From Paenibacillus sp. (lineage in GTDB: Bacteria; Bacillota; Bacilli; Paenibacillales; YIM-B00363), in contig NZ_DASQNA010000014.1 of the NCBI RefSeq assembly GCF_035645195.1, forward strand, positions 87,565 to 151,564: a DNA stretch of 64,000 nt. The letters run 5' to 3'. Both the position numbers and the translations under genes were made by a program. Positions 10,160 to 18,453 of the stretch are shown one piece after another. The notes below the pieces were generated by a model. The model searched no databases, was not told where the DNA came from, and saw nothing but the letters and a program-made list of their open reading frames with translations. The stretch's first letter is position 1. Each line of letters begins with the position of its first letter.

Positions 10160-10187
10160 TTGCACTAGTGCAAAACATTTGTATAAT
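10160..10187 (+). promoter_or_regulatory. mntABCD promoter overlapped by a 14-bp palindromic operator
   Basis: A -35 TTGCAC (10160-10165), 16-base spacer and -10 TATAAT (10182-10187) make a good promoter. The perfect palindrome TTGCACTAGTGCAA (10160-10173) starts exactly on the -35. Flanks extend the symmetry (AAATG... / ...CATTT) with a two-base offset. A repressor bound here would block RNA polymerase. MntR/TroR (DtxR family) is the expected regulator for such an operon, but that assignment is inference. Confidence 0.75.
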
Positions 10188-10289
10188 ATAAAGAAAGAGT
10201 AATTAGTACAACACTTATAACCATATAAAACAATTAGGCGGAAAAACAACATTAGTGGCATGAGCCACAAAGCGAGGAGCGGATCGGAA

Positions 10290-11261
10290 ATGAACATGGG
10301 GAAAACCGAAAGATCGCGCGCGGCGACGTGGAGGAAGTCGATGCTCGCGGCGGGGATCGCTCTGCTGGCCGCAGCTGGCATCGCCGGCTGCGGAGCGGAA
10401 CGAACGGCAGGCGATGCGGACGGCAAAGTGCGGGTCACGACGACGATCGGGCAAATTACCGACTTGGTCGAACGAATCGGCGGGGAGCATGTCGAGGTGG
10501 CGGGCATTATGCCTTCCGGCGTCGATCCGCATTTGTATAAAGCGACGCAGGGCGATATCGCGAAATTCGAGCGGGCGGACATTATTTTCTACAACGGACT
10601 TCATCTCGAAGGCAAAATGACGGAAGTGTTCGAGGAGATGGCGGAGCTGAAGCCGACGATTCCCGTCGCCGAGGCGGTCGACCCGGCCATGCTCATCCCG
10701 GTGTCGGAGAACGGCGCGCAGGGTTACGATCCGCACATTTGGTTCGACGTCAAGCTGTGGATGCAGGCTGCGGAGCAGGTGCGGGACGAACTCGCGAAGC
10801 TGGATCCGGAACGCGCCGCGAGCTACGAGGCGAACGCGGAGGCATATTTGAAGGAGCTCGAAGCGCTGGACGCGTACGTGCGGGAGCAAGTCGCAACGAT
10901 TCCCGAGCGGCAGCGGGTGCTCGTCACGGCGCACGACGCGTTCGGGTATTTCGGCAAGGCGTACGGCATCGAGGTGCGCGGGCTCCAAGGCATCAGCACC
11001 GCGGCGGAGGCGGGCAGCAAGGACGTGACCGATTTGCGGGATTATTTGATCGAACGCGGGATTAAGGCGGTGTTCGTCGAATCGAGCGTGTCGTCGCGGG
11101 CGATCACGGCCGTCATCGAAGGGGCGAAGAAGCTCGGCCACGACATTCGGGAAGGCGGCATGCTGTATTCCGACGCGATGGGCGAAGCGGGCACCGAAGA
11201 AGGGACGTACGTCGGCATGGTGCGGCACAACGTCGATACGATCGTAGCCGCGTTAAAATGA
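10290..11261 (+). CDS. mntA: TroA/MntA-type metal-binding lipoprotein
   Basis: Substrate-binding protein of a manganese/zinc ABC importer. 323 residues with a lipoprotein signal (lipobox GIAGC, Cys34). Metal ligands of the cluster A-I family are present: His in GVDPHLYK, His in GYDPHIWF, His in TAHDAFGYFGKAYG and Asp in LYSDAMGEAGT. The third ligand is His, as in TroA and zinc-type proteins, rather than the Glu of PsaA, so metal preference is open between Mn and Zn. The ATG at 10290 is preferred because GAGGAGCGG precedes it. First gene of a tight four-gene operon behind a palindromic operator. Confidence 0.92.
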   Translation: MNMGKTERSRAATWRKSMLAAGIALLAAAGIAGCGAERTAGDADGKVRVTTTIGQITDLVERIGGEHVEVAGIMPSGVDPHLYKATQGDIAKFERADIIFYNGLHLEGKMTEVFEEMAELKPTIPVAEAVDPAMLIPVSENGAQGYDPHIWFDVKLWMQAAEQVRDELAKLDPERAASYEANAEAYLKELEALDAYVREQVATIPERQRVLVTAHDAFGYFGKAYGIEVRGLQGISTAAEAGSKDVTDLRDYLIERGIKAVFVESSVSSRAITAVIEGAKKLGHDIREGGMLYSDAMGEAGTEEGTYVGMVRHNVDTIVAALK

Positions 11262-11274
11262 GGAGGGGACGGAC

Positions 11275-12042
11275 ATGAGCGGAAAAACGGCGGTCCCGTT
11301 GACCGTGCAGGACCTTACGGTAGCATATCAGAAGAAGCCCGTGCTGGAGCAGGCGACGTTCGAGGTGCCGGAAGGGAAGCTGATCGGCATCGTCGGTCCG
11401 AACGGGGCGGGCAAGTCGACGCTGATCAAGGCGATCCTCGGGCTCGTGCCGAGCGTCTCCGGCGAGGTGCGCATGTACGGCAAGCCGTACCGGGAGCAGC
11501 GGAAGCTCGTCGGCTACGTGCCGCAGCGCGAGTCGGTCGATTGGGATTTCCCGACGGACGCGCTCGACGTCGTGACGATGGGCACGTACGGGCGGCTCGG
11601 CTGGTTCCAGCGTCCGGGCGCGCGGGAGAAAGCGGCGGCGATGGACGCGCTCGCCAAGGTCGGCATGGCGGAGTACGCCGGCCGCCAAATTAGCCAGCTG
11701 TCCGGCGGGCAGCAGCAGCGGGTGTTCCTCGCGCGGGCGCTTGCGCAGGACGCGAAGCTGTACTTTATGGATGAACCGTTCGTCGGCGTGGACGCCGCGA
11801 CCGAGAAAGCGATCGTGACGCTGCTCGGGGAGCTGAAGCGGGAAGGCAAGACGGTATTGGTCGTGCATCACGATTTGTCGACGGTCGCGGAGTATTTCGA
11901 CTGGGTGCTTCTGTTGAACCGTACCGTCATCGATATCGGGCCGACGGCGGACGTATTTACGGCGGAGAAGCTGCAGCGCGTTTACGGCGGGAAGCTGGCG
12001 ACGATAAGCTCGGACCGATCCGTCCTGATCGGAACGAGGTGA
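11275..12042 (+). CDS. mntB: Metal ABC transporter ATP-binding protein
   Basis: 255-residue ABC ATPase. Walker A GPNGAGKST (about residues 41-49), signature LSGGQQQR (about 142-149), Walker B LYFMDEP (about 161-167) and the switch His in VVHHD are all intact. It energises uptake through the two downstream permeases. The start follows GAGGGGAC 13 bases after mntA. The stop overlaps the region upstream of mntC, typical of translational coupling. Confidence 0.95.
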   Translation: MSGKTAVPLTVQDLTVAYQKKPVLEQATFEVPEGKLIGIVGPNGAGKSTLIKAILGLVPSVSGEVRMYGKPYREQRKLVGYVPQRESVDWDFPTDALDVVTMGTYGRLGWFQRPGAREKAAAMDALAKVGMAEYAGRQISQLSGGQQQRVFLARALAQDAKLYFMDEPFVGVDAATEKAIVTLLGELKREGKTVLVVHHDLSTVAEYFDWVLLLNRTVIDIGPTADVFTAEKLQRVYGGKLATISSDRSVLIGTR

Positions 12043-12047
12043 GCGGC

Positions 12048-12986
12048 ATGGGGATCGCGGAATTGCTGCTCGATCCGAACATGCAGTGGATTTTGCTCGC
12101 CACGATGCTGCTCGGCATGAGCAGCGGGGTGCTCGGCAGCTTCGCTTATCTGCGCAAACAGTCGCTCATGGGCGACGCGCTTAGCCATGCGGCGCTCCCA
12201 GGCGTCTGCATCGCGTTCCTGCTGACGGGTACGAAGTCGCTCTGGCTGTTCATGCTCGGCGCCGCCGCGGCGGGCGCCGTCGCGACGTTCGGCATCGGCT
12301 TCATCACGAGGCACAGCCGGATCAAAACCGACGCGGCGCTCGCGATCGTGCTGTCGGCCTTCTTCGGCCTCGGCATCATGCTGCTGACTCGCATCCAGCA
12401 GTCCGGCAGCGGCAGCCAGGCAGGGCTCGACAAATTTTTGTTCGGGCAGGCGGCCTCGATGATTCAATCCGACGTGTACACGATGGCGGGGCTCGCCGCG
12501 TTCTTGATCGCGGTTTGCGCGCTGTTCTTCAAGCAGTTCAAGCTGATCAGCTTCGACGCCGAATTCGCGCGGATGATCGGCTACAAGACGGCGGCGCTGG
12601 AACAATTTTTGATGCTGCTGCTCGTCATCGCCGTCGTCGTCGGCATTCAAGCGGTCGGCGTCGTGCTGATGGCGTCGATGCTCATCACGCCCGCCGTAGC
12701 CGCGCGCTATTGGACCGACCGGCTCGGCGTCATGGTCGTCTTGGCGGGCGCCTTCGGGGCGCTCGGCGGGGCGATCGGCACGCTGTTCAGCGCGGCGGCG
12801 AACCGGCTGCCGACCGGTCCGCTCGCCGTGCTCGCGGTGACGGGAGTGTTCGTCGTTTCGGTGCTGTTCGCGCCGAAGCGCGGCCTTGTCGCGAAGCGGC
12901 TGCTGCGGGCGCGGGTGAAGCGCGACCTCGAGCGAGAGCAAAGCGCGCGGATCGGCTCGGCGAAGAAGGAGGTGTCCGCGTCGTGA
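12048..12986 (+). CDS. mntC: Metal ABC transporter permease (first of two)
   Basis: 312 residues with eight or nine hydrophobic helices, ABC-3 (ZnuB/MntC/TroC) family. The conserved MGDALSHAALPGVCIAF segment near residue 42 and the GVVLMASMLITPAVAARYWT region near 205 are family hallmarks. The ATG at 12048 is favoured by GAGGTG seven bases upstream; a GTG at 12039 would overlap the mntB stop. It has a basic, Glu/Arg-rich C-terminal tail. Presence of two different permeases in one operon is the MntABCD/TroABCD arrangement. Confidence 0.9.
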   Translation: MGIAELLLDPNMQWILLATMLLGMSSGVLGSFAYLRKQSLMGDALSHAALPGVCIAFLLTGTKSLWLFMLGAAAAGAVATFGIGFITRHSRIKTDAALAIVLSAFFGLGIMLLTRIQQSGSGSQAGLDKFLFGQAASMIQSDVYTMAGLAAFLIAVCALFFKQFKLISFDAEFARMIGYKTAALEQFLMLLLVIAVVVGIQAVGVVLMASMLITPAVAARYWTDRLGVMVVLAGAFGALGGAIGTLFSAAANRLPTGPLAVLAVTGVFVVSVLFAPKRGLVAKRLLRARVKRDLEREQSARIGSAKKEVSAS

Positions 12987-13870
12987 GCACGAACGAAATC
13001 GTTATTTTGGCGACCGGCCTGCTCGCTTCCACCGCCTGCGCGCTCGTCGGCTGCTTCCTGCTGCTGCGGAACATGGCGATGATCGGGGACGCCATTTCGC
13101 ACGCGGTGCTGCCCGGCATCGTCATTGCGTTCCTGATGACCGGCTCCCGCGATTCGCTCTGGATGCTGGCGGCGGCGTCGGTCGTCGGCTTGCTCGCGGT
13201 GTTTCTGATCCAATGGTTTCACCGGCAAGGCGTGCAGTCGGACGCGTCGATCGGCGTCATTTTCACCGCGATGTTTTCCGTCGGCGTCGTCCTCGTCAGC
13301 CTGTACGCCGACCGGGTCGACCTCGATCTCGACTGCGTCCTGTTCGGCGAAATCAACTATGCGCCCTGGACGAAGCTGGAGCTGTTCGGCGCGGACATCG
13401 GCCCGAAGTCGCTCTGGGCGCTCGGCCTCGCGCTGCTTCTGAGCGCCGGCGTCATCGGCGCGTTCTACAAACAGTTCAAGCTGTGCGCGTTCGACCCGGC
13501 GATGGCGGCCGCCGTCGGCATCCCCGCGGCGCTGTTCCATTACGCGCTGATGGGGCTCGTCAGCGTCACGACGGTTGCCTCCTTCGAAAGCGTCGGCGCC
13601 ATCCTCGTGCTCGGCATGCTCGTCATCCCGCCGGCCAGCGCGTACTTGATGACGGAACGGCTGTCCGTCATGATCGCGTACAGCATCGGCTACGGCGCCG
13701 TCAGCGTGCTGCTCGGCTACGCGGCGGCCGCCTGGCTGGAGTCGTCCATCACGGGCGCGACGGTCGCCGTATCGGGCGTCCTATTCGCGATTACGCTGCT
13801 GTTCTCGCCGCGCCACGGCGTCGTCCGCCGGGCGCTGCGGCTCCGAGGCGGCGCGCGGACGTCCGAATAA
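12983..13870 (+). CDS. mntD: Metal ABC transporter permease (second of two)
   Basis: 295-residue ABC-3 family permease, paralogous to the previous product, with MIGDAISHAVLPGIVIAF near residue 36 and VGAILVLGMLVIPPASAYL near 210. The GTG at 12983 overlaps the TGA of mntC (GTGA) and follows AAGGAGGTG, so translation is coupled. It would form the membrane channel with the first permease. A long bidirectional terminator follows. Confidence 0.92.
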   Translation: MSTNEIVILATGLLASTACALVGCFLLLRNMAMIGDAISHAVLPGIVIAFLMTGSRDSLWMLAAASVVGLLAVFLIQWFHRQGVQSDASIGVIFTAMFSVGVVLVSLYADRVDLDLDCVLFGEINYAPWTKLELFGADIGPKSLWALGLALLLSAGVIGAFYKQFKLCAFDPAMAAAVGIPAALFHYALMGLVSVTTVASFESVGAILVLGMLVIPPASAYLMTERLSVMIAYSIGYGAVSVLLGYAAAAWLESSITGATVAVSGVLFAITLLFSPRHGVVRRALRLRGGARTSE

Positions 13871-13882
13871 CGCCGCATCAAT

Positions 13883-13955
13883 AAAAACCGCCCGTCGGCG
13901 TTTGCGAATCGGGACCCGGAAGAGGTCGCCGTTCGCAAGCCGAGCGGGCGGTTTT
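13883..13955. terminator. Bidirectional terminator between mntD and the kinase gene
   Basis: AAAACCGCCCG (outer left arm) pairs with CGGGCGGTTTT (outer right arm); inner arms CGGC/GCCG and TTTGCGAA/TTCGCAA extend the stem across a roughly 23-base loop. A-tract on the left and T-tract on the right let it work for both converging genes. Confidence 0.88.
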
Positions 13956-13971
13956 GCGTTCGTCTATGCGG

Positions 13972-15309
13972 TTACGAGGAGATCGACGGGAGGCGAAGCG
14001 GCAGGCGGACGCGGAAGGAAAGGACGTGGTCCGGCTCGGATTCGACGTCCAGCTCGCCTTGGTAAAACCCGACGCGTTCCTTGACGATCGAGAGGCCGAT
14101 CCCCGAGTGTTTGCCGTCCGTTTTCGTCGTGTAGCCGGGCGTGAACATGTTGACCTTTTGCTCCTCCGTCACCGAATACGCAGGGTTCGAAACGGTCAGG
14201 TAAAAGTTTTCGTCGTCCGTCCAGCCCTCGATTTCGACCCATCGGTCTTCCGGCGGGCATCGCAGCACCTCGTCCAGCGCGTTGTCGAGCAAGTTGCCGG
14301 CGATTTTCACGTAATCGACGGAAGCGATGCCGCGGCCGATCCTCTCCATCCCTTCGAACGAATATCGCAGGCTGATTTTCCGATCCAGCGCGTACACGAG
14401 CTTCGATTTGATCAGCGCCGCCAGCGCCGGGTGACCGATTTGGATCAAATCGTTGATTTCCACGATTTCGCCGACGAGCTCGGAGACGTACCGTTCGAGC
14501 TCCTCCGTTTTGCCTTTGCGGACGAACGCTTGAATGACCTGCACATGGTTGAGGAAGTCGTGCCGCTGACCGCGAATCGTCGTGAACAGATTGTTGATTT
14601 CTTCGATGTACGTCTCTTGCGTCGTCAGAATCGCTTGGTTTTTCACGAGCGAAATCGAGCGAATCGTGAAAAATAAAATCAAAATGCTGATGAACGACAT
14701 CAAGACGAGCGCGAGTCCCGCGGCGAGCGGATTGCTGTCAAGGACGTAATAGACGAGCGTCGTCGAGAATACGACGTTCGCCACGAAGAGCGCCGCCAGT
14801 CCGGTCAGCAGCCGGTTCTGCTTCAGGCTCAGGAACTGATGGATGGAGCGTCCCGGCGAAACGCGGACATACCGCATGCTCGAGGCGGCCGCCGCGAGAA
14901 TCGCGTTGTAAAACAGCAAGTAAGGGACGACGCTGCGCGGATCCGCCGCCAGCCCTTCCATCTCCGCGGTGCCGACCCAAATGGCCGTGACCGCGGCGGT
15001 AATTTCGATGATGTGATACAGCACCACCAGCGTTGCCAAGATCGTCAGGCGTTCCCGCCAGCTGCGATCCCGCAGCACGATCGCGACGAGCAGAAAATGG
15101 CTGACGAAGCTAAGCGGCCGGAGCGATTCCGGCAGCATCATCAGACCGGCGAAGGATACCGCGGTAAGCAGGGAGAACGTCGTCAACCGGCGAAAGAGGC
15201 CGGGAACGCGGTAGCCCCAGAACGTCAACGTAAAAAAGAGACAGGCGAAAGCCTGGGGGATTGTGGATATCAAGGCCATTTCTAAGGCAATGGTTAATTT
15301 ATCGTACAT
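13972..15309 (-). CDS. Orphan GHKL-type sensor histidine kinase (AgrC/Spo0B-like)
   Basis: 445 residues: six or more membrane helices (about 4-220), then a short coiled linker, the dimerisation box RGQRHDFLNHVQ with phospho-His at about residue 250, and a C-terminal GHKL ATPase domain with N-box GNLLDNALDE (about 338-347) and a G-box GKHSGIGLSIVKERV. This is the layout of peptide-sensing kinases such as AgrC. The ATG at 15309 follows TAGGTG; an in-frame GTG nine bases upstream lacks a site. No response regulator gene lies next to it, so its partner is elsewhere. The ligand is unknown. Confidence 0.88.
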   Translation of the reverse strand: MYDKLTIALEMALISTIPQAFACLFFTLTFWGYRVPGLFRRLTTFSLLTAVSFAGLMMLPESLRPLSFVSHFLLVAIVLRDRSWRERLTILATLVVLYHIIEITAAVTAIWVGTAEMEGLAADPRSVVPYLLFYNAILAAAASSMRYVRVSPGRSIHQFLSLKQNRLLTGLAALFVANVVFSTTLVYYVLDSNPLAAGLALVLMSFISILILFFTIRSISLVKNQAILTTQETYIEEINNLFTTIRGQRHDFLNHVQVIQAFVRKGKTEELERYVSELVGEIVEINDLIQIGHPALAALIKSKLVYALDRKISLRYSFEGMERIGRGIASVDYVKIAGNLLDNALDEVLRCPPEDRWVEIEGWTDDENFYLTVSNPAYSVTEEQKVNMFTPGYTTKTDGKHSGIGLSIVKERVGFYQGELDVESEPDHVLSFRVRLPLRLPSISS

Positions 15310-15402
15310 GCTAAGCACCTACATGAGAAATATGTCGCAAAATGTCGAAACAAGTCCTATATTAACTTTAACTTGTTTTGAGGCGTTTGCCTACCCTTTT
15401 TT

Positions 15403-15431
15403 TTGGAATCTCGACAAACTTCATATAAAAT
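15403..15431 (+). promoter_or_regulatory. Probable promoter of the HAD phosphatase gene
   Basis: TTGGAA (15403-15408), 17-base spacer, TAAAAT (15426-15431). Four of six and five of six matches to sigma-A consensus. Confidence 0.45.
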
Positions 15432-15467
15432 AAATCGGGGTGACCTAGATCGGAAGGAGCGGGATGG

Positions 15468-16205
15468 ATGGGGAAGCCGTATAAGTTGTTGGCGTTAGAT
15501 ATGGACGGCACATTGCTGAACGAGAAAAGCGAAATATCCGCGGAAAACGAGCGGTGGATCCGCGCCGCGATCGACGCCGGCGTCACGGTTTGCTTCGCCA
15601 CGGGGCGGGGCTATGCCAGCGCGCTGCCGTACGCGGAGCAGCTCGGATTAACGTCGCCGATGGTGCTCGTGAACGGCGGCGAAGTGTGGACGTCGCCGGC
15701 GGAGCTGCGGACGCGCAGGACGATGAAGGCGTCCGACGTCGCCGCGCTGCGGGAGCTGGCGCTGCGCTACGATACGTGGTATTGGGCGTACAGCGTCGAG
15801 CGAGTGTACAATAAAACCGACTGGATCGAAGACGTCCACTCGACGGAATGGCTGAAATTCGGTTATTACTCCGAGGACGAAGCCGCGCGGGCGGGCGTAA
15901 CGGAGGGCATTCGCGCCATCGGCGCGTTCGAGACGACGAACTCCCACCCGTACAACCTGGAACTGAACCCGCCCGGCGTGTCGAAGGCGTCCGGCCTTCG
16001 GGAGGTGTGCGCGCTGCTCGGCATCGGCATGGACGAGATCGTCGCTTGCGGGGATAGCTTGAACGACGCGGCGATGATCGTCGAAGCGGGGCTCGGCGTC
16101 GCGATGGGGAACGCGCAGGAGGAAGTGAAGCGGATCGCCGACGCGGTGACGCTCACGAACGAAGAAGACGGGGTCGCGCACGTCATACGCACGTATTTGC
16201 TGTAA
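15468..16205 (+). CDS. Cof-type HAD-superfamily phosphatase
   Basis: 245-residue cytosolic phosphatase of the Cof/YwpJ group (HAD type IIB). Motif I ALDMDGTLL (nucleophile Asp near residue 11), motif II FATGRG (near 44), the Lys region and motif III GDSLNDAAMI (near 190) are complete, followed by the usual GVAMGNA. Family members hydrolyse sugar phosphates or flavin precursors; the substrate cannot be assigned. The ATG follows GGAAGGAGCGGG. Fifteen bases downstream starts a DUF456 gene, so the two are likely an operon. Confidence 0.9.
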   Translation: MGKPYKLLALDMDGTLLNEKSEISAENERWIRAAIDAGVTVCFATGRGYASALPYAEQLGLTSPMVLVNGGEVWTSPAELRTRRTMKASDVAALRELALRYDTWYWAYSVERVYNKTDWIEDVHSTEWLKFGYYSEDEAARAGVTEGIRAIGAFETTNSHPYNLELNPPGVSKASGLREVCALLGIGMDEIVACGDSLNDAAMIVEAGLGVAMGNAQEEVKRIADAVTLTNEEDGVAHVIRTYLL

Positions 16206-16220
16206 GCGAGGGGGAGAAGC

Positions 16221-16700
16221 ATGGACATCCTCGGTTGGACGCTCGTCGTCGCTTTGTTCGCGGTCGGGATGGCCGGCGCGGTGTACCCGGTCCTTCCGGG
16301 GGCGCTGGCCGTTTACGCCGGGTTTTTCGTCTACGGATTTTTCTTCGGCTGGGACGCGTTCGGGCTTTGGTTTTGGACGGTGCAGACGTTGATCGTGGCG
16401 GCGCTGTTCGCGGCCGATTACGCCGTCGGCGCGCTCGGGGTCAAGAAATTCGGCGGCAGCCGGGCCTCCGTGATCGGGAGCACGATCGGGCTGATCGTCG
16501 GACCGTTCGTCATTCCGGCGTTCGGGCTCTTGATCGGCCCGTTCGTCGGCGCGGCGCTCGGGGAGCTCGCGGTCGGCGCGAAGCCGATGCCGGCGCTCAA
16601 AGTCGGGCTCGGCGCGCTGGTCGGCTTGTTTTCGAGCATGGTCGTCAAGGTCGCGCTGCAGCTCGTGATGATCGTCATCTTCGTGCTTTGGATCGTGTAA
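16221..16700 (+). CDS. DUF456 family membrane protein
   Basis: 159 residues, nearly all hydrophobic with four or five helices and the Gly-rich segments AVYPVLPGALAVYAG and FVIPAFGLLIGPFVGAALGEL that characterise DUF456. The central loop KKFGGSRASVIGSTIG is also typical. Function is unknown; family members are small inner-membrane proteins. It starts 15 bases after the HAD gene with GAGGGGGAG upstream and ends about 30 bases before the disputed start of the flippase gene. Confidence 0.85.
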   Translation: MDILGWTLVVALFAVGMAGAVYPVLPGALAVYAGFFVYGFFFGWDAFGLWFWTVQTLIVAALFAADYAVGALGVKKFGGSRASVIGSTIGLIVGPFVIPAFGLLIGPFVGAALGELAVGAKPMPALKVGLGALVGLFSSMVVKVALQLVMIVIFVLWIV

Positions 16701-16732
16701 TCATCTTTACTTTCATTGGGGATTTTGCGGAA

Positions 16733-16750
16733 ATGAGGCGTTTTTTCTGA
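16733..16750 (+). other. Frame-break at a T6 tract: slippery heptamer before UGA
   Basis: The ATG at 16733 reads ATG AGG CGT TTT TTC TGA and stops after five codons. The last three sense codons contain the heptamer T TTT TTC in the phase used for -1 ribosomal slippage, placed directly before the stop. A -1 shift, or one extra T in the T6 run (16741-16746), would join MRRFF to the flippase frame at CTG AGC GGC. Upstream GGGGA (16718-16722) could serve this ATG. The sequence cannot tell slippage, phase variation, mutation and assembly error apart. Confidence 0.5.
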
Positions 16751-18453
16751 GCGGCAAAACGTTACTGAAGGGTACATTGATTTTGGCCGGGGCGGCGCTC
16801 GTCGCGAGGGTGCTCGGCGTCGTGCAGCGCATCCCGCTGCAGCGGCTGCTGGACGACGCGGGGATGGCGACGTACGTCACCTCTTACAACGTATACATGT
16901 GGCTGCTGGTGCTCGCGACGGCCGGCTTCCCGAGCGCGATCGCGAAGCTCGTATCCGAGAAATACGCGATCGGGCGCCCCGACGAAGGAGAGGCGATCCG
17001 GCGCGCCGCGCTGCGCTATTCGCTCGCCGCCGGCGTCTGCGCGACGGCGCTCGTGTACGCGCTGGCGCCGGCGCTCGCCGCGCTCAACGAGGACCCGAAC
17101 GCGACGCTGGCGATTCGCGCGCTCGCGCCTGCGCTGCTGCTGTTCCCGTGGATCGCGGTCGAACGCGGCTACTTCCACGGGCGCCAGCGGATGGGCGCGA
17201 ACGGGCTGTCGCAGGTGTGGGAGCAAATGTTCCGCGTCGTCACTTCGATCGTCTTCGCGTACGCGCTGCTCGAGCTCGGCTTCGGGCTCGCGTGGGCGGC
17301 GGCCGGCGCGTCGTTCGGCGGCGTGCTCGGCGCCGTCGCGGCGGCGGTCGTCATGCTCGTCTACGGCGCGAAGCTGCGCCGCGAGGAAGCCGCGCCCGCG
17401 CGGGCGGCGGCGGCCGGCGGCGGCTCGGACGCCGTCGCCGTGCCGATGACGGCGACGCTGACGCCGGAAGGCGGCGTATCTGCGAACGCGGCCGCCACGG
17501 CGGACGTGTCGTCGTTCCGCGCGATTTTCCGCGCGATCCTGAAGCTGTCGATCCCGGTGTCGGTGACGGCGCTCGCGGTGCCGACCGTCTACCTGATCGA
17601 CTCGCTGGTGACGAAGCCGATGCTGACGCCCGCGTTCGGCGCGGACCTCGCCCAAGAGATGCAGGGCTGGCTGACGGGGCGGGCGCAAGCGCTGGCTGGC
17701 ATCCCGGTCATTTTCGCCATCGCGCTCAGCCAGTCGATTTTGCCGATCATTTCGAGCGCGTTCATTCGAGGGGAGCGGGAGGAGGTCGAGCGGCAGACGG
17801 GGCTGGCGCTCCGGATGACGCTGCTGTCCGGCGTGCCGGTCGCGTGCGTGCTGGCGGTGTCGTCCTTCTCGCTGAACACGTTCGTCTTCAAAGACGCGGA
17901 AGGCTCGTGGGTCATCGCGGCGATGGTCGCGACCGTCCTGTTCCAGGTCGTCATGATGACGTCCGGCTCGATCCTGCTCGGCCTCGGCAAACCCGCGCTG
18001 CCGATGCGCCATATCGCGCTCGGCGTCGCGCTGAAGCTCGTCCTGTCCCTCGCGCTGGCGCCGCTGTTCGGCATCTACGGCATCGTCGCGGGAACGGCGG
18101 CCTGCTTCGCGCTCACGATGGCGCTTAATTTGCGCGCGCTGCGGGGGCTGGTCGCCTACTCCGTGTTCGGCGGCCGGGTGGCGCCGTTCGCCGTCACCGC
18201 GGCCGCTCAGGCCGCCGTCGGCGCGGCGATCGGCTGGGCGTCGTACGAATACGTTCACCCGTTCGGTGTAACGTTCTGGGACGCGTTCGTCCAGACGGCG
18301 TTGACGGCGGGCGCCGCGGCGGCGCTGTACCCGGCGCTGCTGCTGCGCACGGGCGCGTTCAAGGCGGAGGACGCCGCCGCGCTGCCTCCGAAGGCGCGCC
18401 GCTTGTGGGAGCGCGCCGAGCCGACGCTGCGGCGGCTGCGCCTCGTCCGCTAG
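16747..18453 (+). CDS. SpoVB/MurJ-like polysaccharide (lipid-linked) flippase
   Basis: About 560-570 residues with some 14 membrane helices, MOP superfamily (SpoVB, YtgP, MurJ-like). LKGTLILAGAALVARVLGVVQRIPL at the N-terminus is the conserved first helix, split here by start-site doubt: the family match begins upstream of the first usual start codon (TTG 16777), at residues read from CTG 16747 onward. The central loop (about residues 205-255) is an Ala/Gly-rich insert. Proteins of this group export lipid-linked wall or spore-cortex precursors. The 3' end shares four bases (CTAG) with the convergent DUF2515 gene. Confidence 0.82.
   Translation: MSGKTLLKGTLILAGAALVARVLGVVQRIPLQRLLDDAGMATYVTSYNVYMWLLVLATAGFPSAIAKLVSEKYAIGRPDEGEAIRRAALRYSLAAGVCATALVYALAPALAALNEDPNATLAIRALAPALLLFPWIAVERGYFHGRQRMGANGLSQVWEQMFRVVTSIVFAYALLELGFGLAWAAAGASFGGVLGAVAAAVVMLVYGAKLRREEAAPARAAAAGGGSDAVAVPMTATLTPEGGVSANAAATADVSSFRAIFRAILKLSIPVSVTALAVPTVYLIDSLVTKPMLTPAFGADLAQEMQGWLTGRAQALAGIPVIFAIALSQSILPIISSAFIRGEREEVERQTGLALRMTLLSGVPVACVLAVSSFSLNTFVFKDAEGSWVIAAMVATVLFQVVMMTSGSILLGLGKPALPMRHIALGVALKLVLSLALAPLFGIYGIVAGTAACFALTMALNLRALRGLVAYSVFGGRVAPFAVTAAAQAAVGAAIGWASYEYVHPFGVTFWDAFVQTALTAGAAAALYPALLLRTGAFKAEDAAALPPKARRLWERAEPTLRRLRLVR

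Noticed and set aside
12515..12982. Extended N-terminus for the second metal permease
   Set aside because: The extension runs inside the first permease in another frame; GTG 12983 with AAGGAGGTG is the natural start.
16762..18258. Nearly 500-codon antisense frame within the flippase gene
   Set aside because: Composition (Arg, Glu, Gln, His) is that of an antisense shadow; no start site.
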